DNA of 64,000 nucleotides, from contig JAHCAI010000001.1 of the NCBI GenBank assembly GCA_019634975.1, forward strand, positions 62,001-126,000, given 5' to 3'. The translations under genes were made by a program, and so were the position numbers. This DNA comes from Burkholderiales bacterium. Its GTDB lineage: Bacteria > Pseudomonadota > Gammaproteobacteria > Burkholderiales > SG8-41. Each line of letters opens with the position of its first letter. Position 1 is the first letter of the stretch. Below the pieces are notes generated by a model that did not search any database, had not been told where the DNA came from, and saw nothing but the letters and a program-made list of their open reading frames with translations. Shown here in pieces: positions 17,977 to 25,763 of the stretch.

Positions 17977-18954
17977 CTAGTAGACGCGGTTGGCGACCGT
18001 CCCGCCGTTCAGCACATGCTGGACGTTTTCCCAGGAAGCCTTGAACAGGAAAGCCGCCGACTGGCGGGTGACGCCGGCGACATGCGGCGTCAGCAGCAGG
18101 CGCGAGGCCGCTTCGCCTTGCAGTTGCAGCAGCGGATTGTCCGGAGTGGCCGGCTCGATGCTGTAGACATCGACCGCGGCGCCGGCGATGCGTCCGTCCT
18201 GCAGCGCCTGTGCCAGCGCGGCCTCATCGACCACGCCGCCGCGGGCGCCGTTGATCAGCACGGCCTCCGGTTTCATCAGCGCGAGTTGTTTGGAGCCGAT
18301 CAGATTCGTCGTGGCGGGGATCAGCGGCACGTGCAGCGTCACCACGTCGGCGGTTTTCAGCAGATCTTCGAGCGGCAGCGCTTTCGCGCCCATCGCGTCT
18401 GCCTTGCCGGTGTCTTTCGGCGCCGGGTCAAAGTACACGATGTTGCAGCCGATGCGGTGGAAAGCCTGGGCGACCGCCATGCCGATCACCCCCATGCCGA
18501 CCACGCCGACCGTGGCGCCGTCGATGCCGGCGAGGTTGTCGGCCATCATGCGGTTGCGGAAAGGCACATAGTTGCCCTTCTTGATTTCGGCGTCGGCCCA
18601 GGCGAAGCGGCGCAGCAGCACCGAGGCGCAGGCGGTGACGTATTCGGCGACGGCGGAATTGCTGCCGCCGGGCACATTGGCCACCGGGATGCCCAGTTTT
18701 TTCAGAGCCGCTTCGTCGAGCCGGTCAACGCCGGCGCCGGTGATCTGCACGACCTTCAGCGACGTGCCCTCGAACAGCGCCGCCGGCAGCTTCGGGCCGA
18801 CCGCCGGCATGACCACGGCCTTGGCCTGTTTCATCAGCGCCGGCAGGTCGCTGTCGTCCGGTTTGCGGTAGGCAATGCTGATGTTCTGCGGCGGCGTGAC
18901 GCCGACGCGGGTGAAATCGGCTTCGGGACGCAGACAAATGACGTCGATAGACAT
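17977..18954 (-). CDS. D-isomer-specific 2-hydroxyacid dehydrogenase
   Basis: A 325-residue dehydrogenase of the phosphoglycerate dehydrogenase superfamily. It shows GVVGMGVIG as nucleotide motif, the catalytic Arg in NGARGGVVDE, Glu in YSIEP and His in TPHVAG. It is a paralogue of the plus-strand gene at 9297 but diverged. It is part of the minus-strand cluster and separated from the upstream cupin gene by a 200-base repeat region. The substrate is unknown. Confidence 0.87.
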   Translation of the reverse strand: MSIDVICLRPEADFTRVGVTPPQNISIAYRKPDDSDLPALMKQAKAVVMPAVGPKLPAALFEGTSLKVVQITGAGVDRLDEAALKKLGIPVANVPGGSNSAVAEYVTACASVLLRRFAWADAEIKKGNYVPFRNRMMADNLAGIDGATVGVVGMGVIGMAVAQAFHRIGCNIVYFDPAPKDTGKADAMGAKALPLEDLLKTADVVTLHVPLIPATTNLIGSKQLALMKPEAVLINGARGGVVDEAALAQALQDGRIAGAAVDVYSIEPATPDNPLLQLQGEAASRLLLTPHVAGVTRQSAAFLFKASWENVQHVLNGGTVANRVY

Positions 18955-18969
18955 GATTTAAAACCTTTT

Positions 18970-19158
18970 TTAGCCACAGAGGACACAGAGATCACAGAGA
19001 TCACAGAGAAAAAACCGAATCAATTTACAGGATGGACAGGATGAACAGGATTAAAAGCAGGGCAGTCTGATTGGTTTTCAGGTTTTATCCTGCATATCCT
19101 GTCCATCCTGTTAATTTGTTGTTGCTGTTCTCTGTGTTCTCTGTGATCTCTGTGGCTA
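18970..19158. repeat. long imperfect inverted repeat built of 9-bp units
   Basis: The left arm carries CACAGAGGA, CACAGAGAT and CACAGAGAA units (from 18973) and then TTTACAGGA, TGGACAGGA and TGAACAGGA (19024-19050). The right arm (19083-19158) is the reverse complement pattern: TTAACAGGA, TGGACAGGA and TATGCAGGA read on the minus strand, then CACAGAGAA/CACAGAGAT units. Both arms end in TAGCCACAGAG. It fills the gap between the cupin and the 2-hydroxyacid dehydrogenase and could form a long hairpin in their shared transcript. Confidence 0.9.
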
Positions 19159-19539
19159 TGTTTTTGAACTTGAGGTTTCCTGCGTGCGCTTGCTGATGTC
19201 GGCGACCGGGAAGAAACACAGCAGCACCAGCGGTCCGCTGCCGGTGTTGCGCGTGGCGTGTTTCTCGCCGGAGGGAATCAGGATGGTGTCGCCGGCCTTC
19301 AGCGGGTAGCTGCCGCTGTCGGCCTCGGTGCAGCCTTCGCCGGACATTACGTAAATGCATTCCTCGAAACCCTGGTGGAAGTGTTTGCCGCGCGGCGCGT
19401 CGCCGGGTTTCGCCGGGGGGATTTCGACCAGCCGCAGGGTTACTGCCTCGGAGCCTTTTTCGCCGGAAACGATTTCCAGCGACTTGCGGCCGGGCAGGCC
19501 CATGCTTTTGGCTTCGGCCTGGGTCAGGACCTTGGCCAT
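19156..19539 (-). CDS. small cupin-domain protein
   Basis: A 127-residue single cupin. The two cupin motifs are visible: GKHFHQGFEECIYVMSGEG (residues 51-69) and LIPSGEKHATRNTG (about 87-100), with His53, His55, Glu59 or Glu60 and His94 as possible metal ligands. Its ATG overlaps the stop of the creatininase-like gene (ATGA), so the two are coupled. Single cupins of this kind are often isomerases or sensors for small acids and sugars; no reaction can be assigned. Confidence 0.85.
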   Translation of the reverse strand: MAKVLTQAEAKSMGLPGRKSLEIVSGEKGSEAVTLRLVEIPPAKPGDAPRGKHFHQGFEECIYVMSGEGCTEADSGSYPLKAGDTILIPSGEKHATRNTGSGPLVLLCFFPVADISKRTQETSSSKT

Positions 19540-20336
19540 CAGCTGGCCACCTTGAGATGTTTGATTTCCGCGGTGCCGCCCTGAGCCTCGTCGAGCAGCG
19601 CGAAGATTTCCGTGCACTCCTTGGCGATCGCATCGGCGATGTCGTTGAGCATTTTCAGGCCCTTGGCCGCGGTGGCGTGTTCCGGCGAGCCGTACCAGCC
19701 GGTCGCGGCGATGGTCTTGATGTTGCGCAGCACCGGCTGGTAGCTGCGGGTGCGGCGCAGGCGGTCCCATTTGCGGCCGTGGCCGTGGTCCGACGAGTAG
19801 TCGATGCGGTCGAGGTGCACCAGTTCCGGCTGGTAGGCGAGCACCGCGAGCGCCTCGATCTCGCCGCCATGGGTCAGGCCGCCGCAGTCGTGGCCGTAGA
19901 GTTCGGCAGCGACGTAGCAGGCTTGCACCACGATCACGCTCATGCCGACTTCACGGTGCAGTTTTTCCGAGGCGATGGCCAGCGAGGGGATGTTGCCCTC
20001 GTGCCAGTTGAGGATCAGCAGGCGTTTGGCGCCGTGCTGGGCGGTCGAGGCGCAGGTTTCGGTGACCACGCGCTGGTAGGTATCCGGCGTCAGCGTGATC
20101 GTGCCTTCGAAGGGCATGTGCATCGGCGTCACACCCAGCGGGCCGCCCGGAAGCACCAGGCCGTCCATGCGCTCGGCCACGGCGTGGCTGATGACATTGG
20201 CGGCGTAAATGTCGGTGCCGGTGGGCAGGTGCGGCCCGTGCTGCTCGACGCTGCCCGCCGGCAGGATCACCAGCGGGTTTTTCTTCAGCTGTGCCGCGAT
20301 TTCGGGCTGGGTGAGGTCTACGAAGTAGCGGGTCAT
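19539..20336 (-). CDS. creatininase family amidohydrolase
   Basis: A 265-residue member of the creatininase/FAPy-hydrolase family of metal-dependent amidohydrolases. The signature PAGSVEQHGPHLPTGTD (about residues 28-44) and THGGEIEA supply the expected metal ligands. The usual second motif NGHGGN reads NWHEGN here. The start MTRYFVDLT at 20336 was chosen because the frame upstream runs through a non-coding inverted repeat. It is translationally coupled to the cupin. True creatinine use is doubtful; many family members open other cyclic amides. Confidence 0.85.
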   Translation of the reverse strand: MTRYFVDLTQPEIAAQLKKNPLVILPAGSVEQHGPHLPTGTDIYAANVISHAVAERMDGLVLPGGPLGVTPMHMPFEGTITLTPDTYQRVVTETCASTAQHGAKRLLILNWHEGNIPSLAIASEKLHREVGMSVIVVQACYVAAELYGHDCGGLTHGGEIEALAVLAYQPELVHLDRIDYSSDHGHGRKWDRLRRTRSYQPVLRNIKTIAATGWYGSPEHATAAKGLKMLNDIADAIAKECTEIFALLDEAQGGTAEIKHLKVAS

Positions 20337-20349
20337 GGTTTGAACGCCA

Positions 20350-20422
20350 GGTAATTGGTCAATCGTGAACGGTAAATGGTGGTGATCCGGCCGGTTTGCC
20401 AATTACCAGTCACCATTTACCG
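20350..20422. repeat. inverted repeat GGTAATTGG/GGTAAATGGTG type
   Basis: GGTAATTGG (20350-20358) pairs with CCAATTACC (20399-20407), and CGGTAAATGGTG (20370-20381) pairs with CACCATTTACCG (20411-20422). The arms therefore form two interleaved inverted pairs in the 96-base gap between a Gfo/Idh gene and the creatininase-like gene. It looks like an intergenic repeat rather than an operator. Confidence 0.8.
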
Positions 20423-20432
20423 CTTGCGGAAG

Positions 20433-21515
20433 TCAGGCTGCCCGCTTGGCGTCGTTCTTGGCGCGGGCGTCGTTCATGACCTCTTCGATGGTCACGCACT
20501 GGCCCTTGCGTTCGATCGACTTCAGCGCGGCGTTGGTCATCGCCACCGCCACGTTGCCGTTGTGCGCGGTCAGTTCGTTGGGCTTGCCCGAGAGGCAGCT
20601 GTCGGCGAAAGCCTCGAGCTCGGCACGGAACATGTCGGATTCCGGCAGCTTGATGTCCTCGCGCTTGCCCCAGCCATCCTTGCCGCGCTGGATGTAGAGC
20701 ACGGAATTCTTGTGCAGCAGGTGCGGGGTGTCCCAGGTGCCGAAGTCGATTTCGTAGTGCATCAGGCCCTTGGAGCCGAACACGCGCACGGCAAAGATGC
20801 CGGGCGAGGTCCAGCAGGAGCCGACGTAGCCGATCTTGCCGTCCTTGAAGCGCACCAGCGACATCGACTGGTCGTCGACTTCGGCGCCCACCGGCGACAG
20901 CTTGGAGGCCATCGACGACACTTCCTGCGGTTCGCCACCGAGCAGGTGCAGCACGTCGAACTGGTGGATTGCGAGCTGCGACAGCGGGCCGCCGGGGGCG
21001 CGGTCCTTGTACCAGCGCCAGGTCTGGGGTGTCAGTTCCAGCGCGCGCTCGTTGGAGAAATTGGCCTCGATGAAGGCGACGCGGCCGAGTTCGCCGGCGT
21101 CGATCTTTTCCTTGATGATGCGGATGCCGGCCATCAGGCGTGCGCTGTGGCCGACGGTGACGGTGATGCCGTGCTGCTTCTGCAGCGCCTCGATCTTGAG
21201 GCCGTCCTCCAGCGTCTGCGAAATCGGCTTCTCGGTGTAGACATGCTTGCCGCCCTTGGCGACGATCTCGGCCATCGGCAGGTGCTGCTCGTTGGGCACG
21301 GTCAGGATCACACCCTTGATCTCGGGGTTGGCCAGCATGGTCTGCATGTCGGGCACCGCGGGCACGCCCATTTCCTTCGCGAAGGCGTCGCGTTTTTCCT
21401 GCGAGCGGCTGTAGCCGGCGACGATCTGGATCTTGCTCGACTGCTTGGCGGCGCGGGTCAGGACCTTGGCCCAGCGGCCGAGGCCGACGATGCCGACTTT
21501 GACGGGTGTGCTCAT
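20433..21515 (-). CDS. Gfo/Idh/MocA family oxidoreductase, second copy
   Basis: A 360-residue NAD(P)-dependent oxidoreductase with KVGIVGLGRWAKVL at the N-terminus and the EKP motif in HVYTEKPISQ near residue 95. It ends with the Lys/Ala-rich tail ARAKNDAKRAA. It is the first gene of the minus-strand cluster and is divergent from the GntR regulator, whose candidate operator lies in between. A GAGGAG site precedes the ATG. The substrate is probably a sugar or polyol derivative, by family only. Confidence 0.88.
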   Translation of the reverse strand: MSTPVKVGIVGLGRWAKVLTRAAKQSSKIQIVAGYSRSQEKRDAFAKEMGVPAVPDMQTMLANPEIKGVILTVPNEQHLPMAEIVAKGGKHVYTEKPISQTLEDGLKIEALQKQHGITVTVGHSARLMAGIRIIKEKIDAGELGRVAFIEANFSNERALELTPQTWRWYKDRAPGGPLSQLAIHQFDVLHLLGGEPQEVSSMASKLSPVGAEVDDQSMSLVRFKDGKIGYVGSCWTSPGIFAVRVFGSKGLMHYEIDFGTWDTPHLLHKNSVLYIQRGKDGWGKREDIKLPESDMFRAELEAFADSCLSGKPNELTAHNGNVAVAMTNAALKSIERKGQCVTIEEVMNDARAKNDAKRAA

Positions 21516-21600
21516 GCTGGCATGCTCCTCACGGAATTCTTCGGTAATGGGTGGAACCGGCGGCTTGCCGCGGCAAAAAGGCTTGCTGCTGCTGGCCAGT

Positions 21601-21626
21601 CGTAATATCGTATTACGGTATTACGG
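21601..21626. promoter_or_regulatory. candidate GntR operator, palindrome plus 8-bp tandem repeat
   Basis: CGTAATATCGTATTACG (21601-21617) is a perfect 7-bp inverted repeat around TCG. It runs into a tandem 8-mer GTATTACG (21610-21617 and 21618-21625). It lies in the divergent gap between the catabolic cluster and the GntR gene, 32 bases before the GntR start, and is a natural site for autoregulation and control of the cluster. Confidence 0.6.
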
Positions 21627-21657
21627 AAATGGTCAACGACCGCTTTCCCCAGACACC

Positions 21658-22359
21658 ATGAACAATCCGAGAATCGAGGGAATTCAGAAGCTTGCGGCAC
21701 CTTTGCGGCTGCAGGTGCTGGACGGCCTGCGCCGCGCAATCATCGACGGCCGTCTTGCGCCGGGCGCGCGGCTGATCGAGCGTGAGCTGACCGAAATGAT
21801 GGGCGTGTCGCGCACGGTGATCCGCGAGGCGCTGCGCCAGCTCGAGTCCGAGGGGCTGATCGCCAACGTGCCGAACAGGGGTCCGGTGGTGCGCGAGCTG
21901 TCGCTGGCCGAAGCCAAGGACCTCTACACCATCCGCGCGGTGCTGGAGGGGCTCGCCGCGCGGCTGTTCGTGCAGAACGCCGGCGATGCGGAGCTGAAGC
22001 GCCTGGCGCAGGCGCTGGACGTGGTTTCCGGCGCCTACGAGCGCGGCGACGCGCAGGAGGTGCTGGAAACCAAGAACCGGTTCTACGAAGTGCTGTTCGA
22101 GGCGGCCGGCAGCGAGACGCTGTCGTCAATGCTGGCCACGCTGCACGCGCGCATCTGGCGCTGGCGCGCGCTGGGCCTGTCCCACCCGCAGCGTTCGAGC
22201 AGCCGCTCCCGGGAGAGCGTCAAGGGACTGCGCGCGATGCTGGCGGCAATCCGCCGGCGTGATGCCGATGCGGCGGAGCGCCTGACGCGAGAGGAGGCAC
22301 AGGCCGCCGCGGCCGAAATCATGCGCCTGATCGAACTGGGCGCGCAGGCGGCGCAATGA
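21658..22359 (+). CDS. GntR family transcriptional regulator, FCD subfamily
   Basis: A 233-residue regulator. The winged helix is at about residues 15-78, with the hallmark ERELTEMMGVSRTVIREALRQLESEGLI. The C-terminal FCD ligand domain (about 90-220) has the usual Asp, Arg and His-rich helices, here AEAKDLYTIRAVLEGLAARL and later. Such regulators sense small organic acids. The adjacent catabolic cluster is the likely target. I used the ATG at 21658 because the open frame upstream crosses the operator. It overlaps the permease gene by ATGA. Confidence 0.9.
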   Translation: MNNPRIEGIQKLAAPLRLQVLDGLRRAIIDGRLAPGARLIERELTEMMGVSRTVIREALRQLESEGLIANVPNRGPVVRELSLAEAKDLYTIRAVLEGLAARLFVQNAGDAELKRLAQALDVVSGAYERGDAQEVLETKNRFYEVLFEAAGSETLSSMLATLHARIWRWRALGLSHPQRSSSRSRESVKGLRAMLAAIRRRDADAAERLTREEAQAAAAEIMRLIELGAQAAQ

Positions 22360-23093
22360 CCGGACTTTCGCCGCTGGAGCAGGCCTACTGCATCATCGTG
22401 CTGATCGCGAGCTACGCGCTGCGCGGCAGCACCGGTTTCGGCGGTTTCGCCGCGATGCCCCTGCTCGCGCTGGTGATCCCGATGAAAGTGCTGGTGCCGG
22501 TGTGGACGCTGCTGACGATCTCGTCCTCGGCGACGCTGTTCGGCAAGGACCGCCGGCACGTGTCGCTGCCGATGATCCTGAAGATCCTGCCCTCGTGCAC
22601 GCTGGGCATCGCGCTGGGCCTTTATCTGTTCAAGACCCTGGATGCCGCCTGGCTCACGCGCGGCCTTGGCGCGCTGGTGTCGGGCTACGGGCTCTACGCG
22701 TTGTGGCAGACGCGCGGCGGCAAGTCCGGCCACCTGCCGCGGGCGGTCGCCACCGTGGCGAGTTTTCTCGCGGGTGCCGTGGGCACGGTGTTCGGCACCA
22801 TGGCCAGCCTGTTTTTTGCGGTCTACATGGATGCGATCCGCGTCACCAAGGAGCAGTTCCGCGGCACGCTGGCGGCGCTGATGATGACGCTGGCGGTGGT
22901 GCGCGGGGCGGGTTACTGGGCGGTCGGCGAGTTCGGCCGCGAATCGCTGCTGCTGTTCGCGGCGGCACTGCCGTTCATGCTGATCGGCATATTCCTCGGC
23001 GACCGCATCCACACCGGCATGAGCGAGGCGACCTTCCGCCGGGTGGTGTGCGTGGTGCTGATCCTGAGCGGAACTCCGCTGATGCTCAAATAG
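22356..23093 (+). CDS. TauE/SafE family permease
   Basis: A 245-residue membrane protein with about eight hydrophobic segments. The two conserved family patterns are visible as GSTGFGGFAAMPLLALVIPMK and AGAVGTVFGTMASLFFAVYM. The family exports sulfite, sulfoacetate or other anions. It is translationally coupled to the GntR gene and may move the metabolite sensed by it. Its last 8 bases overlap the 3' end of the convergent GGDEF gene. Confidence 0.85.
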   Translation: MTGLSPLEQAYCIIVLIASYALRGSTGFGGFAAMPLLALVIPMKVLVPVWTLLTISSSATLFGKDRRHVSLPMILKILPSCTLGIALGLYLFKTLDAAWLTRGLGALVSGYGLYALWQTRGGKSGHLPRAVATVASFLAGAVGTVFGTMASLFFAVYMDAIRVTKEQFRGTLAALMMTLAVVRGAGYWAVGEFGRESLLLFAAALPFMLIGIFLGDRIHTGMSEATFRRVVCVVLILSGTPLMLK

Positions 23094-24516
23094 CGTCGCG
23101 CGGGCTGTCCTCGCGCCGCAGTGCCTTGTTTTCGTACATCCGCGCGTCGGCGGCGCGCAGCAGCTCCTCCAGCGTGCTGCCGTCATCCGGGGCGAAGGCG
23201 AGGCCGATCGAGGCGCCGACGGAGAATTGCTGCTGCGCGTAGTGGGTCGGCAATTCGACCACCTGCCGCACCTTGGCGACCATCTCGCCGACACTGGCGC
23301 GGTCGACGTGTTCCATGAACACGATGAACTCGTCGCCGCCCCAGCGGCCCACCGTGTCGGATTCGCGCACGGCTCCGGTGATGCGCTGTGCGGTGTGCTG
23401 CAGCGCGGTGTCGCCGGCCTTGTGCCCGAGGCGGTCGTTGACCTGCTTGAAGCCGTCAAGGTCGATGAACAGCAGCAGGCAGGTCCGGTGGGGATCGCGG
23501 CGCAGGCCGGCCATCGCGCGGTCGATGCGGTCGCGCACCAGCAGGCGGTTGGGCAGGCCGGTCAGCGGATCAAACAAAGCGAGCTGTCCGAGCTGGGCGC
23601 GCTGCGCCAGCACCACCAGCGTGCTCCAGCCCAGCGTGATGGCGAGCAGCCACACCAGCCCATGCATCAGCCAGAGGGCGAGTTGCGGCGGCGTGCCGGT
23701 CTGGCGCAGGGCAATCACCCATTTGCCGCCGGGGACCTCCACGTCGACCAGCTGTACGCCGGGCGCGGAGAACAGCGCCGGGTCACCCCAGAAAACCTCG
23801 CCCGCCATGCCGGCGCCGTTCTTGCCGCGGATGGCGATCGCAGCGCCGTCGGATGTGCTTTCGGCGATTGCGGTATTCAGCAGTGACTCCGAATCGATCA
23901 CCGACGACAGCAGCCCCCAGTACTGGTCTTCGATGTAGATCGGCACGCGGTAGATCAGTCCGCTGCCGCCCTGCACCAGCGGCACCGGGCCGATCAACAG
24001 GGGGATCCCGCTTTCGGCCGCGCGTTTCACGTCCGGCCATTGCGTCGGGACGTCCGGGTAGTGCAGGCCGACGGCCTTCTCATTGTCCTTCACCGGATAG
24101 ATATAACTGACTCGAAAACCGACAGCCACTGCGAAATTGCGCACGTGGCGGGCATCGCGATGCAGGCCGGCAAGTATCGCTTCGACCTCTTCGCGCTCAA
24201 GGCTGCTGTGGCGCACCGCGAGATAGCTGCTCATACCACTGGTCAGGTAAAGCACGCTGTTCAGCTCGCGGCTCAAGCGCGCGCGCAGCGAAGAGCCGGC
24301 CGTCAGCAGGTCGACCTGGCGGCGCGCCTCGATTTCCCGTGCCTGCAGGTTAACCACCAGCGTGCCGACCAGGATGATGGTCAGGCAGACACCGGCCGCG
24401 ATCAGCAGATGCAGCAGGCCGGGCCGGAATACGCCGGCCTCGCGGGGCACCGATTCTGGAAGGTTGCGGTAGGCAAACGGCACTGCGACTGCCTCATGTC
24501 CGGGAATGGGTTGCAA
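23086..24516 (-). CDS. membrane diguanylate cyclase with CHASE sensor and GGDEF domain
   Basis: A 476-residue protein. A first membrane helix (about 34-56) is followed by a periplasmic CHASE domain (about 75-230), a second helix (about 285-305) and a GGDEF domain (about 310-470). The active motif GGDEF is intact near residue 391. The inhibitory I-site RxxD is present as RESD, five residues upstream. It should therefore make cyclic di-GMP with product inhibition. The TTG start is uncertain. The gene stands alone; the input signal is unknown. Confidence 0.88.
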   Translation of the reverse strand: MQPIPGHEAVAVPFAYRNLPESVPREAGVFRPGLLHLLIAAGVCLTIILVGTLVVNLQAREIEARRQVDLLTAGSSLRARLSRELNSVLYLTSGMSSYLAVRHSSLEREEVEAILAGLHRDARHVRNFAVAVGFRVSYIYPVKDNEKAVGLHYPDVPTQWPDVKRAAESGIPLLIGPVPLVQGGSGLIYRVPIYIEDQYWGLLSSVIDSESLLNTAIAESTSDGAAIAIRGKNGAGMAGEVFWGDPALFSAPGVQLVDVEVPGGKWVIALRQTGTPPQLALWLMHGLVWLLAITLGWSTLVVLAQRAQLGQLALFDPLTGLPNRLLVRDRIDRAMAGLRRDPHRTCLLLFIDLDGFKQVNDRLGHKAGDTALQHTAQRITGAVRESDTVGRWGGDEFIVFMEHVDRASVGEMVAKVRQVVELPTHYAQQQFSVGASIGLAFAPDDGSTLEELLRAADARMYENKALRREDSPRDAI

Positions 24517-24569
24517 CGCAAATCATCATAGCGGGTTCGTGCCGCCCTGCGCTGCTGCCCGCCGCAAGT

Positions 24570-24602
24570 CATAAATAACCAATAAAAACAATGGGTTATA
24601 TA
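24570..24602 (-). repeat. AT-rich stop-proximal element, copy E
   Basis: It starts 13 bases past the stop of the quinone reductase on the minus strand. Read in that direction it has the central TTGTTTTTATTG identical to copy A, flanked by a stem TATAACCC with GGTTAT. The stem sequence differs from copy A but base pairing is kept. Confidence 0.65.
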
Positions 24603-24615
24603 GAAATGCTGATCG

Positions 24616-25605
24616 CTAGCGGGTCAGTATGACCACCTTGCCGACCACCTTGCGTCCGCGCACGGTTTCCAGCGCCTCGCGGTAGCGTTCCAAGGGATAG
24701 GCGCCCATCACGTGCGGCTTCAGCTTGCCGGCGACATACCAGTCGAACAGCTCGCGCTGCACATGCTGCACTTTCTCCGGCTGGCGGTCGCGGTAGGCGC
24801 TGTACTGCAGGCCGATCAACGAGATGTTCTTGACCAGCAGATGGCCGGCCTTCACTTCCGGGATGCGTCCCTCGGCGAAGCCGACCACGATCAGCCGCCC
24901 CGACCAGGCGATGACCCGCAGGCTTGCATCGAAGACGTCGCCGCCGACCGGATCAACGATGATGTCGATGCCGCGCTTGCCGACGGCGGCGAATACCTGG
25001 TCGCGGAAGGCGTCGCGCAGGTTCGGCACGTCGGTGCGCACCACGTGGTCGGCGCCGTGCTGCCTTGCCAGCGCGGCCTTCTCGGCGCTGCCGACGCTGG
25101 CGACCACGGTCGCTCCCAGCGCCTTGCCGACCTGGATCGCGGCGATGCCGACGCCGCCGGCGGCGCCGTTGACGAGGATGTTTTCGCCGGGTTGGTACCG
25201 GCCGCGTTCGACAATCGCAAAATGCGCGGTGGGATAGGCGATGCCCATCGCCGCGGCGTCGGCGAAGCTCATCGACTCCGGCATCGGATAGCAGTTGTGC
25301 TGCGCCACCACGCATTTCTGCGCGTAGGCGCCGTACTCGTTCTGCGCGGCGACGCGGTCGCCGGGTTTCACCGCGGTGACGCCGGGACCGACCGCGGCGA
25401 CCACCCCGGCCATGTCCTTGCCCGGGCTGAAGGGGCGCTTGGGCAGCACCTGGTAGGTGCCGCCGATGACCAGCAGGTCGGGGAAGTTGACGCTGGCGGC
25501 GTGCACGTCGACCAGTACCTCGCCGGGGCCGGGCACGGGGTCTGACACCTCTTCGAGAATCAGGTTTTCCAGGGGGCCGTGTTCATGGACGATCAGTGCT
25601 TTCAA
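24616..25605 (-). CDS. NADPH:quinone oxidoreductase family protein (zinc-independent MDR)
   Basis: A 329-residue medium-chain dehydrogenase/reductase of the quinone-oxidoreductase group. NADPH binding is indicated by ILVNGAAGGVGIAAIQVGKALGA near residues 135-155. There are no zinc-ligand cysteines. The N-terminus MKALIVHEHGPLENL starts with a TTG at 25605 preceded by a CCGGAG site; an in-frame ATG further upstream would add an unrelated extension. It is divergent from the CMD/AhpD-like gene, 158 bases apart. Confidence 0.85.
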   Translation of the reverse strand: MKALIVHEHGPLENLILEEVSDPVPGPGEVLVDVHAASVNFPDLLVIGGTYQVLPKRPFSPGKDMAGVVAAVGPGVTAVKPGDRVAAQNEYGAYAQKCVVAQHNCYPMPESMSFADAAAMGIAYPTAHFAIVERGRYQPGENILVNGAAGGVGIAAIQVGKALGATVVASVGSAEKAALARQHGADHVVRTDVPNLRDAFRDQVFAAVGKRGIDIIVDPVGGDVFDASLRVIAWSGRLIVVGFAEGRIPEVKAGHLLVKNISLIGLQYSAYRDRQPEKVQHVQRELFDWYVAGKLKPHVMGAYPLERYREALETVRGRKVVGKVVILTR

Positions 25606-25763
25606 GGCGGTACTCCGGATCAGCAGGCGGTTATCGATGCGACACCGGGTTCGCACCGGAAAAGCGCACTCCACCAAAATGGTCGGCGCTAAGCTAAGGG
25701 GCGCAATTCTAACGTGTTGCGCAAGCCCCGATCAGCAGACAACCGAAAAGGAGGAGCGTTGCC

